A DNA stretch of 64,000 nt from Streptomyces sp. AC555_RSS877 (GCF_019049245.1 NZ_JAGMUK010000183.1:237623-301622), one strand, 5' to 3'; counted from the stretch's first letter, positions 26,038 through 34,949 are shown. Translations and numbers: made by a program. The notes: generated by a model from the sequence alone, not told the origin.

Positions 26038-26514
26038 GTGCATCGAACGACAACCACCGCAACGCTCCTGGTCACCGTGGCTGTCTCGGCCCTCTCCGGC
26101 TGTGCGACGGTCCAGCACTCACCCGTGTCAGGCCCGTCGCCGGCCCCCTCTCAGCCGTCGGCACCCCGGCCGGAGGAGCGGTCGGAGCCGCAGATCGTGC
26201 AGGCGCCGGCCCGCGAGGCCCTCGAAATGATCGGCCCGTCCCGCCGCCCGGACCCGACACCACCGGCGTCGCACCGCGCCGCCCCGGCGGCCCCGCCACG
26301 GGCCGAGGAACCGCCTGTGCGCTCCCGCCCGGCGCGTCCGAAACCCCGCCACCCCGAGGCCGGACACCCCGCGAAGCCGCACGTGGAGATCCCCGACGTG
26401 GCCAGGTCGGTCCCGAAGGACGCGAAGGACGTCTGCGCGCTCGGCAGGCAGTACGGGGGCTGGCAGGCGGGCAGCCCGGAGTCGATGATCTGCGACCAGA
26501 CCTACGGGCGGTGA
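26038..26514 (+). CDS. Secreted Pro-rich lipoprotein
   Basis: 158-aa lipoprotein. Signal peptide MHRTTTTATLLVTVAVSALSGC with lipobox LSGC at about residues 19-22, then a long Pro/Ala/Arg-rich linker (about 28-122), then a short C-terminal motif VCALGRQYGGWQAGS..MICDQTYG with two Cys, which probably forms a small disulfide-closed domain. Function unknown. GTG start with weak SD (AGAGTTGCGCGG). Confidence 0.75.
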   Translation: MHRTTTTATLLVTVAVSALSGCATVQHSPVSGPSPAPSQPSAPRPEERSEPQIVQAPAREALEMIGPSRRPDPTPPASHRAAPAAPPRAEEPPVRSRPARPKPRHPEAGHPAKPHVEIPDVARSVPKDAKDVCALGRQYGGWQAGSPESMICDQTYGR

Positions 26515-26593
26515 GCAGGAGGTGGACGCAGGGGCGGGGTGGCAGGGAGCGGACGACCATCGGTGCGAGGTCGCCGCGCGGCGGCCCGCACGC

Positions 26594-27058
26594 TCACCAG
26601 CGCGAAGCGCCCCCTTCGCCGATCCGCAGCTCCAGCCGGTTGATCGCTCCCCGTACCCCGTACCCGTACCCGTCGTCGCCCAGCGCACCGGACGCCTCCC
26701 GCGCCCGGCGCAGATGGGTGCGGGCGGCCTCCGTGCGGCCGAGCTTCACATAGTCGGCGGCCAGGTTCAGATGCAGGGACGGGTACAGCGCCCGCACGGC
26801 GAGCGCTCCCTCGTGCTCGCGGAGCCGGTCGTCCGTCAGCTCCTCCGCGGCCGTCAGTGCTCTCAGGTCCCAGGCGAGCTCGTCGAACGGGTCGTCCTGG
26901 GTGTCGGCCATGTAGTGGGCCAGCGTGCAGCGGTGCAGGGGATCGCCGTCGTCACCGATCTCCGCCCACAGGCCCAGGAACCGCTCCCGGGCCTCCTCAC
27001 GGTCACCGGCGTGATGCAGCATCACGGCTTGCCCGATCCGCGTCATCACGGCATCCAC
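26594..27058 (-). CDS. Tetratricopeptide-like cytosolic protein
   Basis: 154-aa helical protein with TPR-like residue pattern (MLHHAGDREEARERFLGLWAEIG; LADYVKLGRTEAARTHLRRAREA) and the conserved block GDPLHRCTLAHYMADTQDDPFDELAWDL. Likely a scaffold or adaptor. GTG 27058 (VDAVMTRIGQ) is chosen; ATG 27046 and GTG 27085 are alternatives. Confidence 0.75.
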   Translation of the reverse strand: MDAVMTRIGQAVMLHHAGDREEARERFLGLWAEIGDDGDPLHRCTLAHYMADTQDDPFDELAWDLRALTAAEELTDDRLREHEGALAVRALYPSLHLNLAADYVKLGRTEAARTHLRRAREASGALGDDGYGYGVRGAINRLELRIGEGGASRW

Positions 27059-27195
27059 GGCCGCCTGCCCCTGTCGCTCCGCCACCGCGTCCTCCGCACC
27101 CTCGCCGACTGTCCCCGCCGACGCTAACCGCCGCCACCGGCAATCCCGGTCAGGCGGCACCGGGCCGGTTCGGCGGGGAACCGGCCCGGCGACGG

Positions 27196-27879
27196 TCAGC
27201 CCAGGTTCGGGATGGTCCAGTCGACGGGCTGGTGCCCCTGTCGGGCGACCGCCTCGTTGATCTGCGTGAACGGGCGGGAGCCGAAGAACTTCTTGGCCGA
27301 CAGTGGGGAGGGGTGAGCGCCCTTGACCACCGCGTGCCGGGTCTCGTCGATCAGGGGGAGCTTCTTCTGCGCGTAGTTGCCCCACAGCACGAAGACCGCC
27401 GGGTCGGGCCGCTCGGCCACCGCGCGGATCACCGCGTCGGTGAACTTCTCCCAGCCCCTGCCCTTGTGCGAGTTGGCCTCGCCGCCCCGGACCGTGAGCA
27501 CCGCGTTGAGGAGCAGCACGCCCTGGCGGGCCCACGGCATCAGATAGCCGTTGTCCGGGATTTCCAGCCCGAGCTCCGCCTTCATCTCCTTGTAGATGTT
27601 GCGCAGCGAGGGCGGTGTCTTCACGCCGGGACGGACCGAGAAGCACAGGCCGTGGCCCTGGCCCTCGCCGTGGTACGGGTCCTGACCGAGGACGAGGACC
27701 TTGACCTGCTCGAACGGCGTGGCGTCCAGCGCGGCGAAGACCTCCTCGCGCGGAGGGTGGACGGGACCCCTCGCTCGCTCCTCCTCGACGAACTCCGTCA
27801 GCTCCTTGAAGTAGGGCTGCTGCAGTTCGTCGCCCAGGACCCCGCGCCAGGACTCGGGCAGCATGGCGGTGTCGGTCAC
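27196..27879 (-). CDS. ung: Uracil-DNA glycosylase (family 1)
   Basis: 227-aa enzyme removing uracil from DNA. Catalytic Asp in LGQDPYHGEGQGHGLCFS (about residue 60), substrate loop LLLNAVLTVRGGEANSH, and catalytic His in GAHPSPLSAKKFFGS. Length matches family 1 UNG. GTG 27879 follows AAGGAAG with good spacing; the frame upstream to 27906 is less likely. Divergent from none; the binding-protein gene lies downstream of the start on the same strand. Confidence 0.94.
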   Translation of the reverse strand: MTDTAMLPESWRGVLGDELQQPYFKELTEFVEEERARGPVHPPREEVFAALDATPFEQVKVLVLGQDPYHGEGQGHGLCFSVRPGVKTPPSLRNIYKEMKAELGLEIPDNGYLMPWARQGVLLLNAVLTVRGGEANSHKGRGWEKFTDAVIRAVAERPDPAVFVLWGNYAQKKLPLIDETRHAVVKGAHPSPLSAKKFFGSRPFTQINEAVARQGHQPVDWTIPNLG

Positions 27880-27986
27880 GTCAACTTCCTTACGGTGTGC
27901 GGTCACTGGGACGTGCGGTCACGTCCAGGCCACAGAACCTACAGGCGGGCACTGACAACCGGCTCCGCGGACCGCGCCGACGGCCC

Positions 27987-29567
27987 CTACCAGCTCGTCT
28001 TCCAGTACAGCTCCCACATGACCATCATCGTCGCCGGGTCGATGACCTTCTCGAGCCCCGCGATCTCGTCGTTCGCGGCCACGTACTGCTTGCCCTGCCA
28101 CAGGGGCAGCAGCCGCGCGTCGTCCACGAGGATCTGCTGGGCTTCCTTGATCTGCTTGGCCACGGCCCCGCGGTCGCTCTCCGCGCGTGACTCCGGCAGC
28201 AGCTTGCCGGTGATCTCGGGTGCTTCGTACGGGGTGCCGAGCGCGTTCTGCTTGCCCACGAAGGGCGCGATGAAGTTGTCGGCGTCGTTGAAGTCGGGGA
28301 ACCAGCCGCGCCCGAACACCGGGTACTCGCCCTTCTGGTATCCCTCCACGTAGCTCTTCCAGGGGCGGCTCTTGAGGGTGACCGTGAACAGGTCGGAGGC
28401 CTCGAGCTGCCGCTTCAGCTCCTCGAAGGCGGGCTTGGTCGTCGAGCCGTAGCGGTCGCTCGTGTACCAGAGCGTCAGCGGGACGCGCTCGGTGATGCCC
28501 GCTTCCGTGAGGATCTTCTCGGCCTTGCGCACGCTGGGGGCACCGAAGTCGTCGAAGAAGCCCGTGGTGTGACCCACCAGCCCTCTGGGGATCATGGAGT
28601 ACAGCGGCTCGACGGTGTCCTTGTAGATGTTGTGCGCGAGCGCCGGGCGGTCGATGACCTGGGCGACCGCCTTGCGGACCGCGGGCTTGGCGGCCCACGG
28701 GTCGCTGGGGTTGAAGACCAGGTAACTGATCTCGGTGGTGGGGTTCTCGATGAGCTGGAGCCCCTCCGCCTTCTGGTTGACCTGGAGGTTCACGGTGTCC
28801 GAGGCACCGAGACCGCGATAGATGACCGCGATCTCCTTGTCCTTGAGGGCCTTGACCATCTCGTCCGACTGCTGGAAGTAGCGGATGGTCACGGCGCTGT
28901 TCTTGCGGTCCGCCAGGCCCTTGTAGTTGTCGTTGCGGACGAGCTCGGCCTTCTCGCCCTCCTCGAAGGAAGCCAGACTGTAGGGCCCCGAGCCACTGAT
29001 GTCGCCGTCCTCGCGGAGCGCGTCCGCGGGGTACTCCTCGGGATCCACGATCGACATGGCGGGCGTGGTCAGCACCAGGGGGAAGGTGGCGTCGGGCTGG
29101 CTGAGATGGAAGACGACCTCGCGGTCACCCTTCACCTGCACCCGGGAGAGAGTTCCCAGGAGACCGGCGGGGCCGCCATTGACGTTGATCTTCTTGATCC
29201 GGTCGAACGAGTGCTTGACCGCCCTGGCGTCCAGCGCGTGCCCGTCGGAGAACTTCAGGTCCTTGCGCAGCGTGCAGCTGTACACGGTGCTCGAACCGTC
29301 CGTGAAGCCACAGCTCTCGGCGGCGTCGGGTTCGGGCTCGACCGTACCGGGGGAATAGTTCAGGAGGGTTTGGTACACATTGCGGAACAGCTCCCAGGAG
29401 TTGTCCCAGGAAGCCGCGGGGTCCAGCGTGGCCGGAGAACTGGTGGTTCCCACGACGACCGGCGCCTCGTCTCCGGAGGCGTCCGAGGAGAACACACCAC
29501 ATCCGGCCACCAGGGATATGGACGCGATGGCCGCGAGCGGCGGCAGGTATCGGTTCCGGATGAACAC
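27987..29567 (-). CDS. Peptide/nickel-type (family 5) ABC substrate-binding lipoprotein
   Basis: 526-aa lipoprotein of the SBP_bac_5 family. N-terminal signal with lipobox VAGC (Cys about residue 22), start GTG preceded by GAGGAG. SBP5 marks: LDPAASWDNSWELFRNVYQTLL, GSGPYSL, and a C-terminal IDPATMMVMWELYW. No permease or ATPase is adjacent, so it either shares a transporter or acts as an orphan. Ligand unknown. Confidence 0.9.
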   Translation of the reverse strand: MFIRNRYLPPLAAIASISLVAGCGVFSSDASGDEAPVVVGTTSSPATLDPAASWDNSWELFRNVYQTLLNYSPGTVEPEPDAAESCGFTDGSSTVYSCTLRKDLKFSDGHALDARAVKHSFDRIKKINVNGGPAGLLGTLSRVQVKGDREVVFHLSQPDATFPLVLTTPAMSIVDPEEYPADALREDGDISGSGPYSLASFEEGEKAELVRNDNYKGLADRKNSAVTIRYFQQSDEMVKALKDKEIAVIYRGLGASDTVNLQVNQKAEGLQLIENPTTEISYLVFNPSDPWAAKPAVRKAVAQVIDRPALAHNIYKDTVEPLYSMIPRGLVGHTTGFFDDFGAPSVRKAEKILTEAGITERVPLTLWYTSDRYGSTTKPAFEELKRQLEASDLFTVTLKSRPWKSYVEGYQKGEYPVFGRGWFPDFNDADNFIAPFVGKQNALGTPYEAPEITGKLLPESRAESDRGAVAKQIKEAQQILVDDARLLPLWQGKQYVAANDEIAGLEKVIDPATMMVMWELYWKTSW

Positions 29568-29708
29568 GCGCTTGCTCCTCGAAAGGCCGTACCAAGGGTC
29601 GGCAGACCATACCGCAGCGCTCCGCCCTCTGAACCTCCCCGGCGATCGCTCTCTTGATCGATTTCGCGATGACGACGTTGTCATCGGCCTGTGCGACCCC
29701 GGTACGTC

Positions 29709-29741
29709 GGCACGGGCGCCGTTTCGAGGAGCGCCCGTGCC
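29709..29741 (-). terminator. Intrinsic hairpin after the SDR operon
   Basis: 11-bp perfect arms GGCACGGGCGC / GCGCCCGTGCC around an 11-nt loop, 15 bp downstream of the stop at 29756 on the minus strand. Confidence 0.7.
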
Positions 29742-29755
29742 GAAACTCACGTGGG

Positions 29756-30514
29756 TCAGCCCACGCCGGCGTTCAGGAAGATGCCGCCGTCGACGACGAG
29801 CGTCTGGCCGGTGATCCAGTCGGACTGCTCCGAGGTGAGGAAGGCCGTGGCGCCGCCGATGTCGGAGGGCACGCCGAGCCGGGCCAGCGGGTACCCCGCG
29901 GCGGCCTCCTCCTCCCGGCCCTCGTACAGGGCCTTCGCGAACTGGGTCTTCACGACGGCCGGGGCGATCGCGTTGACCCGCACCCTGGGCGCGTACTCGT
30001 GCGCCAGCTGGAGGGTCAGGTTGATCATGGCGGCCTTGCTGATGCCGTAGGCACCGATGAAGGGCGAGGCGGAGACGCCCGCGACGGAGGCGATGTTGAC
30101 GATCGCGCCGCCGTGGTCCTTCTGCCAGGCGTGCCAGGTCTTCTGCGCGAACCCGAGCGCGGAGACCACGTTGGTCTCGAAGACCTTGCGGGCGACGTCC
30201 AGGTCGAGGTCGGCGATCGGCCCGAACACCGGGTTGGTGCCGGCGTTGTTGACCAGGTAGTCGACGCGGCCGAAGGCCTCCATCGTGCGCTCGACGGCGA
30301 CGGCCTGGTGGGCCACGTCGTGGGCCTTGCCCGCGACGCCGATGACCCGGTCGGCGCCGAGCTGCTCGACGGCCTCCTTGAGGGCCTCCTCGTTGCGCCC
30401 GGTGATGCACACGCGGTCGCCGCGCGCGACGAGAGCCTCGGCGATGCCGTAACCGATGCCGCGGCTGGCGCCGGTGACCAGGGCGACCTTGCCCGAGAGT
30501 TCCACAGTCGTCAT
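29756..30514 (-). CDS. SDR-family oxidoreductase (FabG-like)
   Basis: 252-aa short-chain dehydrogenase. NAD(P) loop TGASRGIGYGIAE, catalytic Ser in IVNIASVAGVSAS, Tyr/Lys in YGISK. Ends ITGQTLVVDGG, a classical FabG-type ending. Probably a 3-oxoacyl or related ketoreductase. It is 17 bp downstream of the stop of the second SDR gene on the same strand (30532-31293), so they are one operon read from about 31.3 kb. Confidence 0.92.
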   Translation of the reverse strand: MTTVELSGKVALVTGASRGIGYGIAEALVARGDRVCITGRNEEALKEAVEQLGADRVIGVAGKAHDVAHQAVAVERTMEAFGRVDYLVNNAGTNPVFGPIADLDLDVARKVFETNVVSALGFAQKTWHAWQKDHGGAIVNIASVAGVSASPFIGAYGISKAAMINLTLQLAHEYAPRVRVNAIAPAVVKTQFAKALYEGREEEAAAGYPLARLGVPSDIGGATAFLTSEQSDWITGQTLVVDGGIFLNAGVG

Positions 30515-30531
30515 GTCCCTGTTCCTCAGCC

Positions 30532-31293
30532 CTAGTTGAGCGGTCCGCCGGCGACGTACAGCACCTGGCCGGAGACGAATCCGGCGGCGTCGCCCGTGAA
30601 GAAGGCGATCGCGTTGGCGATGTCGTCCGGGTTGCCCACGCGCTGGACCGGGATCTGGGTGGCGGCCGCGGCCTTGAACTCCTCGAAGCCCATGCCGACC
30701 CGCTCGGCGGTGGCGGCGGTCATGTCGGTGGCGATGAAGCCGGGCGCCACGGCGTTGGCGGTGACGCCGAACTTGCCGAGCTCGAACGCGAGCGTCTTGG
30801 TGAAGCCCTGCAGACCGGCCTTGGCGGCGGAGTAGTTGACCTGGCCGCGGTTGCCGAGCGCCGAGGACGAGGACAGGTTGACGACGCGGCCGAACTTGGC
30901 GTCCACCATGTACTTCTGGACGGCTCGGGTCATCAGGAACGAGCCCCGCAGGTGCACGTTCAGGACCGTGTCCCAGTCGGACACGCTCATCTTGAACAGC
31001 AGGTTGTCGCGGAGCACGCCCGCGTTGTTGACGAGGATCGTCGGGGCGCCGAGCTCCGCGACGACGCGCGCGACGGCCGCCTCGACCTGGGCCTCGTCGG
31101 AGACGTCCGCGCCGACCGCGATCGCCTTGCCGCCCGCCGCGGTGATCTTCTCCACGGTGTCCTTGCAGGCTGTCTCGTCAAGGTCGATCACGGCGACCGC
31201 GCGACCCTCGGCGGCCAGTCGTACGGCGGTGGCGGCGCCGATGCCGCGCGCTCCGCCGGTGACCACGGCGACCCGCTGCTCAGTGGTGGACAT
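30532..31293 (-). CDS. fabG: 3-oxoacyl-ACP reductase FabG-type
   Basis: 253-aa SDR. TGGARGIGAAT cofactor loop, NLSSSSALGNRGQVNYSAAK active site, ending GQVLYVAGGPLN. ATG 31293 follows GGCGAGGAGAACC with good spacing. First gene of a two-SDR operon; a TetR-type operator-like element lies about 40 bp upstream. Could be a fatty-acid synthase paralogue or a beta-oxidation reductase; the pairing and operator favour catabolism, as inference. Confidence 0.92.
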   Translation of the reverse strand: MSTTEQRVAVVTGGARGIGAATAVRLAAEGRAVAVIDLDETACKDTVEKITAAGGKAIAVGADVSDEAQVEAAVARVVAELGAPTILVNNAGVLRDNLLFKMSVSDWDTVLNVHLRGSFLMTRAVQKYMVDAKFGRVVNLSSSSALGNRGQVNYSAAKAGLQGFTKTLAFELGKFGVTANAVAPGFIATDMTAATAERVGMGFEEFKAAAATQIPVQRVGNPDDIANAIAFFTGDAAGFVSGQVLYVAGGPLN

Positions 31294-31332
31294 TGCTGGT
31301 TCTCCTCGCCCTCGAGAAGGACGCCCATATGG

Positions 31333-31346
31333 TGAGCGACCGCTTA
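31333..31346. promoter_or_regulatory. Candidate TetR-type operator (TGAGCGACCGCTTA)
   Basis: Near-palindrome TGAGCG-AC-CGCTTA (TAAGCG-type half-sites) 40-53 bp upstream of the fabG start; the pattern resembles TetR-family operators of acyl-CoA metabolism. Confidence 0.45.
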
Positions 31347-31422
31347 GTACCTTCAGCAGACGTGACGCTAGAAGCCCTGGCACCCGGTGTCAACGTCACA
31401 CGAGCCCGGTGTGATCCATTAC

Positions 31423-31443
31423 CTGCGGGGGCCTGCCCCGCAG
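31423..31443. terminator. Hairpin between fabG and the excalibur gene
   Basis: 8-bp perfect arms CTGCGGGG / CCCCGCAG with 5-nt loop GCCTG in the 284-bp divergent interval 31294-31577. Orientation of the transcript it would end is unclear. Confidence 0.4.
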
Positions 31444-31577
31444 GCCGCGCCCGCACGTCATCGTCCCGCACCGGTGTCCGTCGGCGGCACCCGATCGGCC
31501 CACCGCTGCGCGCCCCTGCACCATCTGGCCCATAGCGTCGAAGCGCGGGCCACTCGTGGCCGGAAAGGAGGCGCTCG

Positions 31578-32033
31578 ATGCGCCGTCGTACCGGTGCCGC
31601 CGGCACGCTGATCGCGATCATCGCGATACTGCCGTTGGCCGACATCGCTCACGCCCAGGATCTGGACTGCGCCGACTTCACCTACCGGGAGGAGGCGCAG
31701 GCCGTGTTCGACTCGGACCCCACGGATCCGAACCGGCTCGACGAGGACCAGGGTCCGGACGACGGCATCGCCTGCGAGGCACTGCCCCGGCGCGGCGCCC
31801 CCGTCATCTCCTCGACCGCCGCTCCCGTCGCTCCGACGACTGTCACTCCGACAACTCCGGCGGCCGTCACTCCCAGGACTCCGGCGGCCGTCACCCCGAC
31901 GCAGGGGGTGCGCGGCGGGCTGGGCGGGGCGTCGGACTCCGGACCGAGCGGCTGGACCACCGGAATCGGCCTGGCCCTGGCCGCGGGCGGCGTCGTCGCC
32001 CTCGGCCATGTGGTGAGGCGACGTCGGACCTGA
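31578..32033 (+). CDS. Excalibur-domain exported protein with C-terminal anchor
   Basis: 151-aa exported protein. Signal peptide (about 1-26), then an excalibur Ca-binding-like domain (DLDCADFTYREEAQAVF..NRLDEDQGPDDGIACE; two Cys, the D-x-D-x-D-G loop slightly altered to DQGPDDG), then a Thr/Pro/Val repeat linker (TTPAAVTPRTPAAVTP) and a C-terminal TM plus RRRR stop (about 126-151). No LPxTG, so anchored by TM. Strong SD GGAAAGGAGG. Function unknown. Confidence 0.85.
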   Translation: MRRRTGAAGTLIAIIAILPLADIAHAQDLDCADFTYREEAQAVFDSDPTDPNRLDEDQGPDDGIACEALPRRGAPVISSTAAPVAPTTVTPTTPAAVTPRTPAAVTPTQGVRGGLGGASDSGPSGWTTGIGLALAAGGVVALGHVVRRRRT

Positions 32034-32061
32034 CGGCCGGCACGCGGCGGCGCCGCCTCCC

Positions 32062-32478
32062 TCAGCGCACCAGCAGGCCGAGCAGCCGGTCGGTCTCCGC
32101 GGCCGGGTCGGTGGTCAGTCCGGTGTGCACGGGCCCCGGCTGGACGACCGTCGAGCGGGGCGCGATCAGCCAGCGAAAGCGCCGCCCGGCGTCGTCGCGA
32201 GCGGCCTGACCCGCCGCTTCACCGCCCGTGCTGACACCCTCGGCGGCACGCAGGGCGGCCCTTACGCCGGCCACGTCCGCCTCCGGGTCCAGGGCGAGGA
32301 GCCGCGCCTCGTCGAGGTGGGTGCGCACGCCCACGTACGACTTGGCCCGGCAGTAGACCAGCACCCCGGCGTTGATGCACTCGCCTCGTTCGATGCGGGG
32401 GACGACGCGCAGCAGCGCGTACTCGAAGACGTCCCGCTCGTTGCGGTCGCTCCCCCTGATGATGTGGCGCTCGCTCAC
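32062..32478 (-). CDS. DUF3037 protein, partner of HipA-like kinase
   Basis: 138-aa DUF3037 protein: EYALLRVVPRIERGECINAGVLVYCRAKSY (about 18-47) and HLDEARLLALDP. The GTG start overlaps the TGA of the upstream kinase gene by 4 bp (32475-32478), indicating coupled synthesis. DUF3037 genes recur next to HipA-like kinase genes in many bacteria (from memory), so they are likely partners. Function unknown. Confidence 0.88.
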   Translation of the reverse strand: MSERHIIRGSDRNERDVFEYALLRVVPRIERGECINAGVLVYCRAKSYVGVRTHLDEARLLALDPEADVAGVRAALRAAEGVSTGGEAAGQAARDDAGRRFRWLIAPRSTVVQPGPVHTGLTTDPAAETDRLLGLLVR

Positions 32479-33239
32479 TTGCTTCCCTCGATGCCCTGGA
32501 TGCGGTCGTGGACGACGGCGGCGCGCGCGGCCAGCGGACGCGCGTAGGCCCGGCGGAGGTCGTCCGGTGTGTCGAAACCGGGCTCGTCCGACAGCCACAC
32601 GTCCGGGATCTTCGCGGTGACCTCGGCCAGAAGCTCCGCGGTGACCAGCGGCGCGAGCGCGGCGGCGGCCGCGGCGACGTCCGGCGCGAAGGACGCGAGC
32701 ACGTGCTCGGAGGCGTCGTACGGGCGGGCCGCCGAGGCCTCGGCGCCGGGCCAGTTGTGGTGCCAGATCATGGTCGCGCCGTGGTCGATGAGCCACAGGT
32801 CGCCCTGCCACACCAGCAGGTTGGGGTTGCGCCAGGAGCGGTCGACGTTGTTCACCAGCGCGTCGAACCAGACGATCCGCCCGGCCTCCTCCGGGCTCAC
32901 CTCGAAGGCGAGCGGGTCGAAGCCGAGGGCTCCGGAGAGGAAGTCCATGCCGAGGTTGGTGCCGCCGCTGGATTTGAGCAGTTCCTGCACCTCCGGGTCG
33001 GGTTCGCCGAGCCCCAGCACCGGGTCGAGGCCGATCGTCACGAGGCGCGGCACCCGGAAGCCGAGCCGCCGGGCGAGTTCGCCGCACACGACCTCGGCGA
33101 CCAGCGTCTTGCGGCCCTGCCCGGCACCGGTGAACTTCATGACGTACGTTCCGCGGTCGTCGGCCTCGACGAGCCCCGGCAGCGAGCCGCCTTCACGCAG
33201 GGGCGTGATGTAGCGGGTCGCGGTGACCTCTCTCAGCAT
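32475..33239 (-). CDS. HipA-like kinase-fold protein
   Basis: 254-aa protein with HipA/PI3K-like fold. Predicted ATP Lys in GTYVMKFTGAGQGRKTLVAEV, catalytic segment DALVNNVDRSWRNPNLL, and metal-binding Asp in LWLIDHGATMIWH. It lacks the N-terminal subdomain of E. coli HipA (family length about 430), so it is a compact form. It is transcribed with the DUF3037 gene downstream. HipA acts as a Ser/Thr kinase toxin on GltX; whether this compact protein phosphorylates anything is unknown. Confidence 0.87.
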   Translation of the reverse strand: MLREVTATRYITPLREGGSLPGLVEADDRGTYVMKFTGAGQGRKTLVAEVVCGELARRLGFRVPRLVTIGLDPVLGLGEPDPEVQELLKSSGGTNLGMDFLSGALGFDPLAFEVSPEEAGRIVWFDALVNNVDRSWRNPNLLVWQGDLWLIDHGATMIWHHNWPGAEASAARPYDASEHVLASFAPDVAAAAAALAPLVTAELLAEVTAKIPDVWLSDEPGFDTPDDLRRAYARPLAARAAVVHDRIQGIEGSK

Positions 33240-33389
33240 GTTCCCAGGCCACCTGTCTCTTCAGCCTTACGATTTCCGCCGGCAGGAAGATCTCCCCGTC
33301 TCCCGAGCAGTCCGTCGAGGACGGTGCGCCCCGTACTCCCGGCCTCCCGCATGAAGTGAGCATAGTAACCGAGGGTGATCGCCGGTGAG

Positions 33390-33429
33390 GTCCGGCGGAT
33401 CATGCCGGAGACCGGATGATCCGCCGGAC
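33390..33429. repeat. Solo terminal-repeat hairpin related to MITE-like family 1
   Basis: GTCCGGCGGATCA (33390-33402) and its reverse complement TGATCCGCCGGAC (33417-33429), loop 14 nt, followed by AGTTTTT. The 13-bp arms are identical to the inner part of the terminal repeats of the 227-bp elements. It sits 6 bp past the stop of the Tat-secreted protein gene (33436-34713). Probably an internally deleted copy acting as terminator. Confidence 0.65.
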
Positions 33430-33435
33430 AGTTTT

Positions 33436-34713
33436 TCAGGAGCCGTCCGCGCGGACCGCGTAGACGTAGCGCTTGTTGGTGTATTCGCTGGCGTTCCAGA
33501 TCACGGACTCGCTGTACGACCAGCCGGACGCCCCGCTGCTGTGGTAGCTGAGGTCCTCGCAGCCGACGGCCAGGTCGCAGACGGTGCTCGCGGTGGAGCC
33601 GCCGGAGGTGAAGGTACGCAGAGCGCCCTTGCCGGAGGGGCCGTTGCTCGCCGAGAGGTAGTGCTTGCTGTTGCGGGAGACGACGCCCTGGATCTTCTGC
33701 TGGCTGACGGTGACGGCTTCCGTCGCGGTGAGGGAGGCCGGGTGCCGGTCGGTGTAGTCGAGGTTCCAGCGGACCACCTTGGGTGTGGTGGTGCCCGAGC
33801 CCGTGCCGTTGAAGTTGCCGTCCGTGTAGTCGACGGTGCCGGAGAGCGAGTACTCGCTGACCACCAGGCTGTCGGGGCTGCTGGCGCGGTCGAGCCCGAT
33901 CGCCGTATAGCGCAGGTACGTTCCTGCATTGTCGTAGGCGTGACTCTGCGGCAGGACGTACTGGTAGCCGTAGCCGTAGTACTGCCCGTCGGTGTGCAGT
34001 CCGCACACGTCCTTCTCCGCGGTGGCGACCTGGAAGAGGCTGCGCAGGTCGAACACTCGGAGCCCCTTGTAGGTGTCGACGACATAGAGCAGGTCGCCGT
34101 ACCACATGATGCCGCCGGCGTGCTTGCGGATGGGATTGAAGGAGTACGCACCCGTGCTGGTCTTGACGGGTTCGACCAGCAGCACATGCCGGTACGTCGG
34201 TGCGGACGCGCTGCTGTAGTCGACGAAGGTCACTCGCAGGCCCTTGTCGAGCGGGTACTCGTCGACGCCGTCGGCGTCCGGATCGGTCTCGAAGAACCAG
34301 GAGACGAGGACGACCTTGTTGCTTCCACCCTCCGGGTAGAGGCCGTTGCCATAGGCGTCGGCGCTGGTGGTGACGCCCTGGGGTATCCAGTAGTCCACCA
34401 CCTGGTCGTCGGTGTCCCAGGCGAAGCCGGTCTGGAAGGCCGTAGCGGTACTGGGCGCGCTGGTGAGGGCTCTGGCGCTGCGGTTGGTGTCGGCTATGAC
34501 GGTGGTCGCGCCGACCTTGGTGAGGCTGTTCGCCAGGCCGGCCGCCAGATCGGCGAACTGGCCATGGCTGTTGGAGGACCGGCTGGTGAGGCTGAACTGG
34601 CCGGCGTTGATGGTGGCCGCGTGGGCGGTGGTGGGGGCGAGCACCCTGCCGGCCACACCGATGAACGGTGCGGTGGCCATGCCCTTGATGATCGATCTGC
34701 GCGTCATGGTCAT
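33436..34713 (-). CDS. Tat-secreted protein of unknown function
   Basis: 425-aa secreted protein with twin-Arg signal MTMTRRSIIKGMATAPFIG and a cleavage site near TAHA-ATINAG (about 32-33). The body shows beta-propeller-like strands (RVFDLRSLFQVAT, YRHVLLVEPVK, KHYLSASNG, VIWNASEYTNKRYVYAVRAD), Tyr/Ser rich, few Cys (two near the C-terminus plus VCGLH). Family not recognised; a secreted, perhaps cell-wall or extracellular, protein. The ATG at 34713 gives a standard Tat leader. Confidence 0.8.
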   Translation of the reverse strand: MTMTRRSIIKGMATAPFIGVAGRVLAPTTAHAATINAGQFSLTSRSSNSHGQFADLAAGLANSLTKVGATTVIADTNRSARALTSAPSTATAFQTGFAWDTDDQVVDYWIPQGVTTSADAYGNGLYPEGGSNKVVLVSWFFETDPDADGVDEYPLDKGLRVTFVDYSSASAPTYRHVLLVEPVKTSTGAYSFNPIRKHAGGIMWYGDLLYVVDTYKGLRVFDLRSLFQVATAEKDVCGLHTDGQYYGYGYQYVLPQSHAYDNAGTYLRYTAIGLDRASSPDSLVVSEYSLSGTVDYTDGNFNGTGSGTTTPKVVRWNLDYTDRHPASLTATEAVTVSQQKIQGVVSRNSKHYLSASNGPSGKGALRTFTSGGSTASTVCDLAVGCEDLSYHSSGASGWSYSESVIWNASEYTNKRYVYAVRADGS

Positions 34714-34949
34714 GACCGGCAAAAGTAGAGGGATTCGAACACTCAGCACAACTACAGGTGTTCGGTTACCGGTCATCTGGGCGATGCCATAAACCACGGT
34801 CGGCGGCCGCCCGGTTGACGGGCAGCGGAGACGGCCTGCGCCGGCCCGGACAGGAAACCGACAGGACCGGACAGCGAACCGATAGCTCCGCTTTACCCAC
34901 GGCCCATCGTGAGCAGGTCAAGATTTCGACGTTGTCTGAACAGGCGATC

